Of a DNA stretch of 64,000 nt, positions 63,459 to 64,000 are shown one piece after another. Each line of letters opens with the position of its first letter. Positions within the stretch are counted from its first letter, which is position 1. The position numbers and the translations under genes were made by a program. Under the pieces are notes generated by a model. The model did no database searches and was not told where the DNA came from. It saw only the letters and a list, made by a program, of their open reading frames with translations. This stretch comes from DAOUJH01 sp965116555 (GTDB lineage: Bacteria > Chloroflexota > Dehalococcoidia > Lucifugimonadales > QGNO01). The DNA lies in assembly GCA_965116555.1 (NCBI GenBank), contig OZ220698.1:124001-188000 (forward strand), read 5' to 3'.

Positions 63459-64000
63459 TCAGAGCCCCAGTTTACCAGGATTCATCAGGTTGTGTGGGTC
63501 AAGGGCGCGTTTGATGCGCCGGGCAGTGTCAAGCCTGTTTCCCCATTCCTCCTGCACAAGGTGAGAAAGCTTCAGCCCTACGCCGTGGCAGTACTCCATT
63601 GCGCCGCCCATCTGTTGCGCCAAGCGGAGCACCTCGTCCACCGTTTCCACGAAACTGTCCTGCTGCGGTGTGCCTTCCACGCGCGCCCCGGTCATGATGA
63701 ACGAGAACAGGCCGGGGTCGGTCCAAACGGAGTACTCCCTAACTGCAACGTTGTTCCGACCGCTGATGGTTTCCACCTGCTGGCGGAACTCCAGAACGGA
63801 GGAGACGGGCAGGGCCAGGTGCAAGTAGTCCCAGTGGCCCCTGTCGGCCCACCATCTTGACCACCGTTCCCGGGGTGGTAGGGGAAGCACCTCGCGCTTG
63901 TAAGCCTCCCCGCTGTTGTGTCGTGATTTCCAGTACTCCACCGTCTCGTCCGGCCCTATGTCGCTTCCCCCGCGCTCCTCGCAGATGCGCAGCGCACGCT
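63459..64000 (-). CDS. FAD-linked oxidase C-terminal part (GlcD-like), partial
   Basis: The C-terminal about 180 residues of an FAD-dependent oxidase. The frame is open to the window edge, beginning RALRICEERGG. YCHGVGLKLSHLVQEEW and AARRIKRALDPHNLMNPGKLGL-like (TARRIKRALDPHNLMNPGKL) are the typical C-terminal motifs of glycolate/D-lactate dehydrogenase-type and vanillyl-alcohol-oxidase-type enzymes. The FAD-binding half lies outside the window, so substrate cannot be judged. Confidence 0.85.
   Translation of the reverse strand, partial: RALRICEERGGSDIGPDETVEYWKSRHNSGEAYKREVLPLPPRERWSRWWADRGHWDYLHLALPVSSVLEFRQQVETISGRNNVAVREYSVWTDPGLFSFIMTGARVEGTPQQDSFVETVDEVLRLAQQMGGAMEYCHGVGLKLSHLVQEEWGNRLDTARRIKRALDPHNLMNPGKLGL

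Overview
The window looks like a chromosomal segment of a free-living bacterium, most probably a Chloroflexota of the Dehalococcoidia/SAR202 type. This is an inference from gene content and style, not from a 16S gene. The supporting signs are an F420 ligase (CofE), a nickel superoxide dismutase with its maturation protease, a DUF3052 protein, a lipoprotein joining PD40 beta-propeller repeats to plant-type leucine-rich repeats, many short palindromic intergenic repeats, frequent TTG/GTG starts and moderately high GC. There are no phage, transposase or CRISPR genes.

Layout. 1-7.3 kb: MFS transporter, a lower-GC GIY-YIG gene, a full-length Lhr helicase and a GNAT acetyltransferase. 7.3-10.3 kb: a minus-strand thrB and two GT2 glycosyltransferases. 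10.5-13.9 kb: a glycine-betaine/proline ABC importer with its ATPase on one strand and permease plus binding protein on the other. 14.3-20 kb: MFS exporter, tRNA-Pro, apt, a double-hotdog dehydratase, a receiver/DUF3052 fusion and an M20 peptidase. 20.5-22.6 kb: the propeller/LRR lipoprotein. 22.9-27.1 kb: a tetrapyrrole operon (sirC-hemC-cobA/hemD-hemB), which supplies uroporphyrinogen III and siroheme precursors. 27.1-28.2 kb: divergent sodN and sodX. 28.2-29.5 kb: DAHP synthase behind an aromatic-rich leader peptide and an attenuator.

29.5-36.9 kb is one long minus-strand unit: tRNA-Thr(UGU), tRNA-Tyr, tRNA-Thr(GGU), tuf, rpmG, secE, nusG, rplK, rplA, rplJ, rplL, a zinc-ribbon gene, radC and an MFS gene. 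It starts at a near-consensus promoter. Next come radA, clpC, an S1-domain protein and a solitary 5S rRNA with its own promoter and terminator. Facing the 5S gene is a tiny plus-strand transcription unit. 43-50.5 kb: S9 peptidase, cofE, folB, two lipoproteins, a DUF418 membrane protein and a ChlI/MoxR-like AAA+ ATPase. 50.6-55 kb: an alpha/beta hydrolase without the usual serine, the stub of a deacetylase gene, a lower-GC gene of unknown function, two tandem PuuE-like deacetylases and a DUF1028 protein. 55.1-64 kb: a large BNR/VPS10-like repeat protein, pcm, a DUF3267 membrane protein, gatB, secG, a SAM hydrolase, a MOSC protein and the C-terminal part of an FAD-linked oxidase that runs off the window.

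The most notable finding is the leader upstream of DAHP synthase. It has a consensus-like promoter, a 25-codon ORF with six Tyr/Phe codons in a ten-codon stretch, an 11-bp antiterminator pairing and an intrinsic terminator, which is the architecture of ribosome-mediated attenuation. Several genes (thrB, sirC, sodX and probably folB) have a -10 box only 6-9 nt before the start codon and no Shine-Dalgarno sequence, so leaderless mRNAs are likely common here. Dispersed repeats (one about 265-bp unit in two inverted copies, and several short palindromic families) fill most of the longer intergenic gaps.
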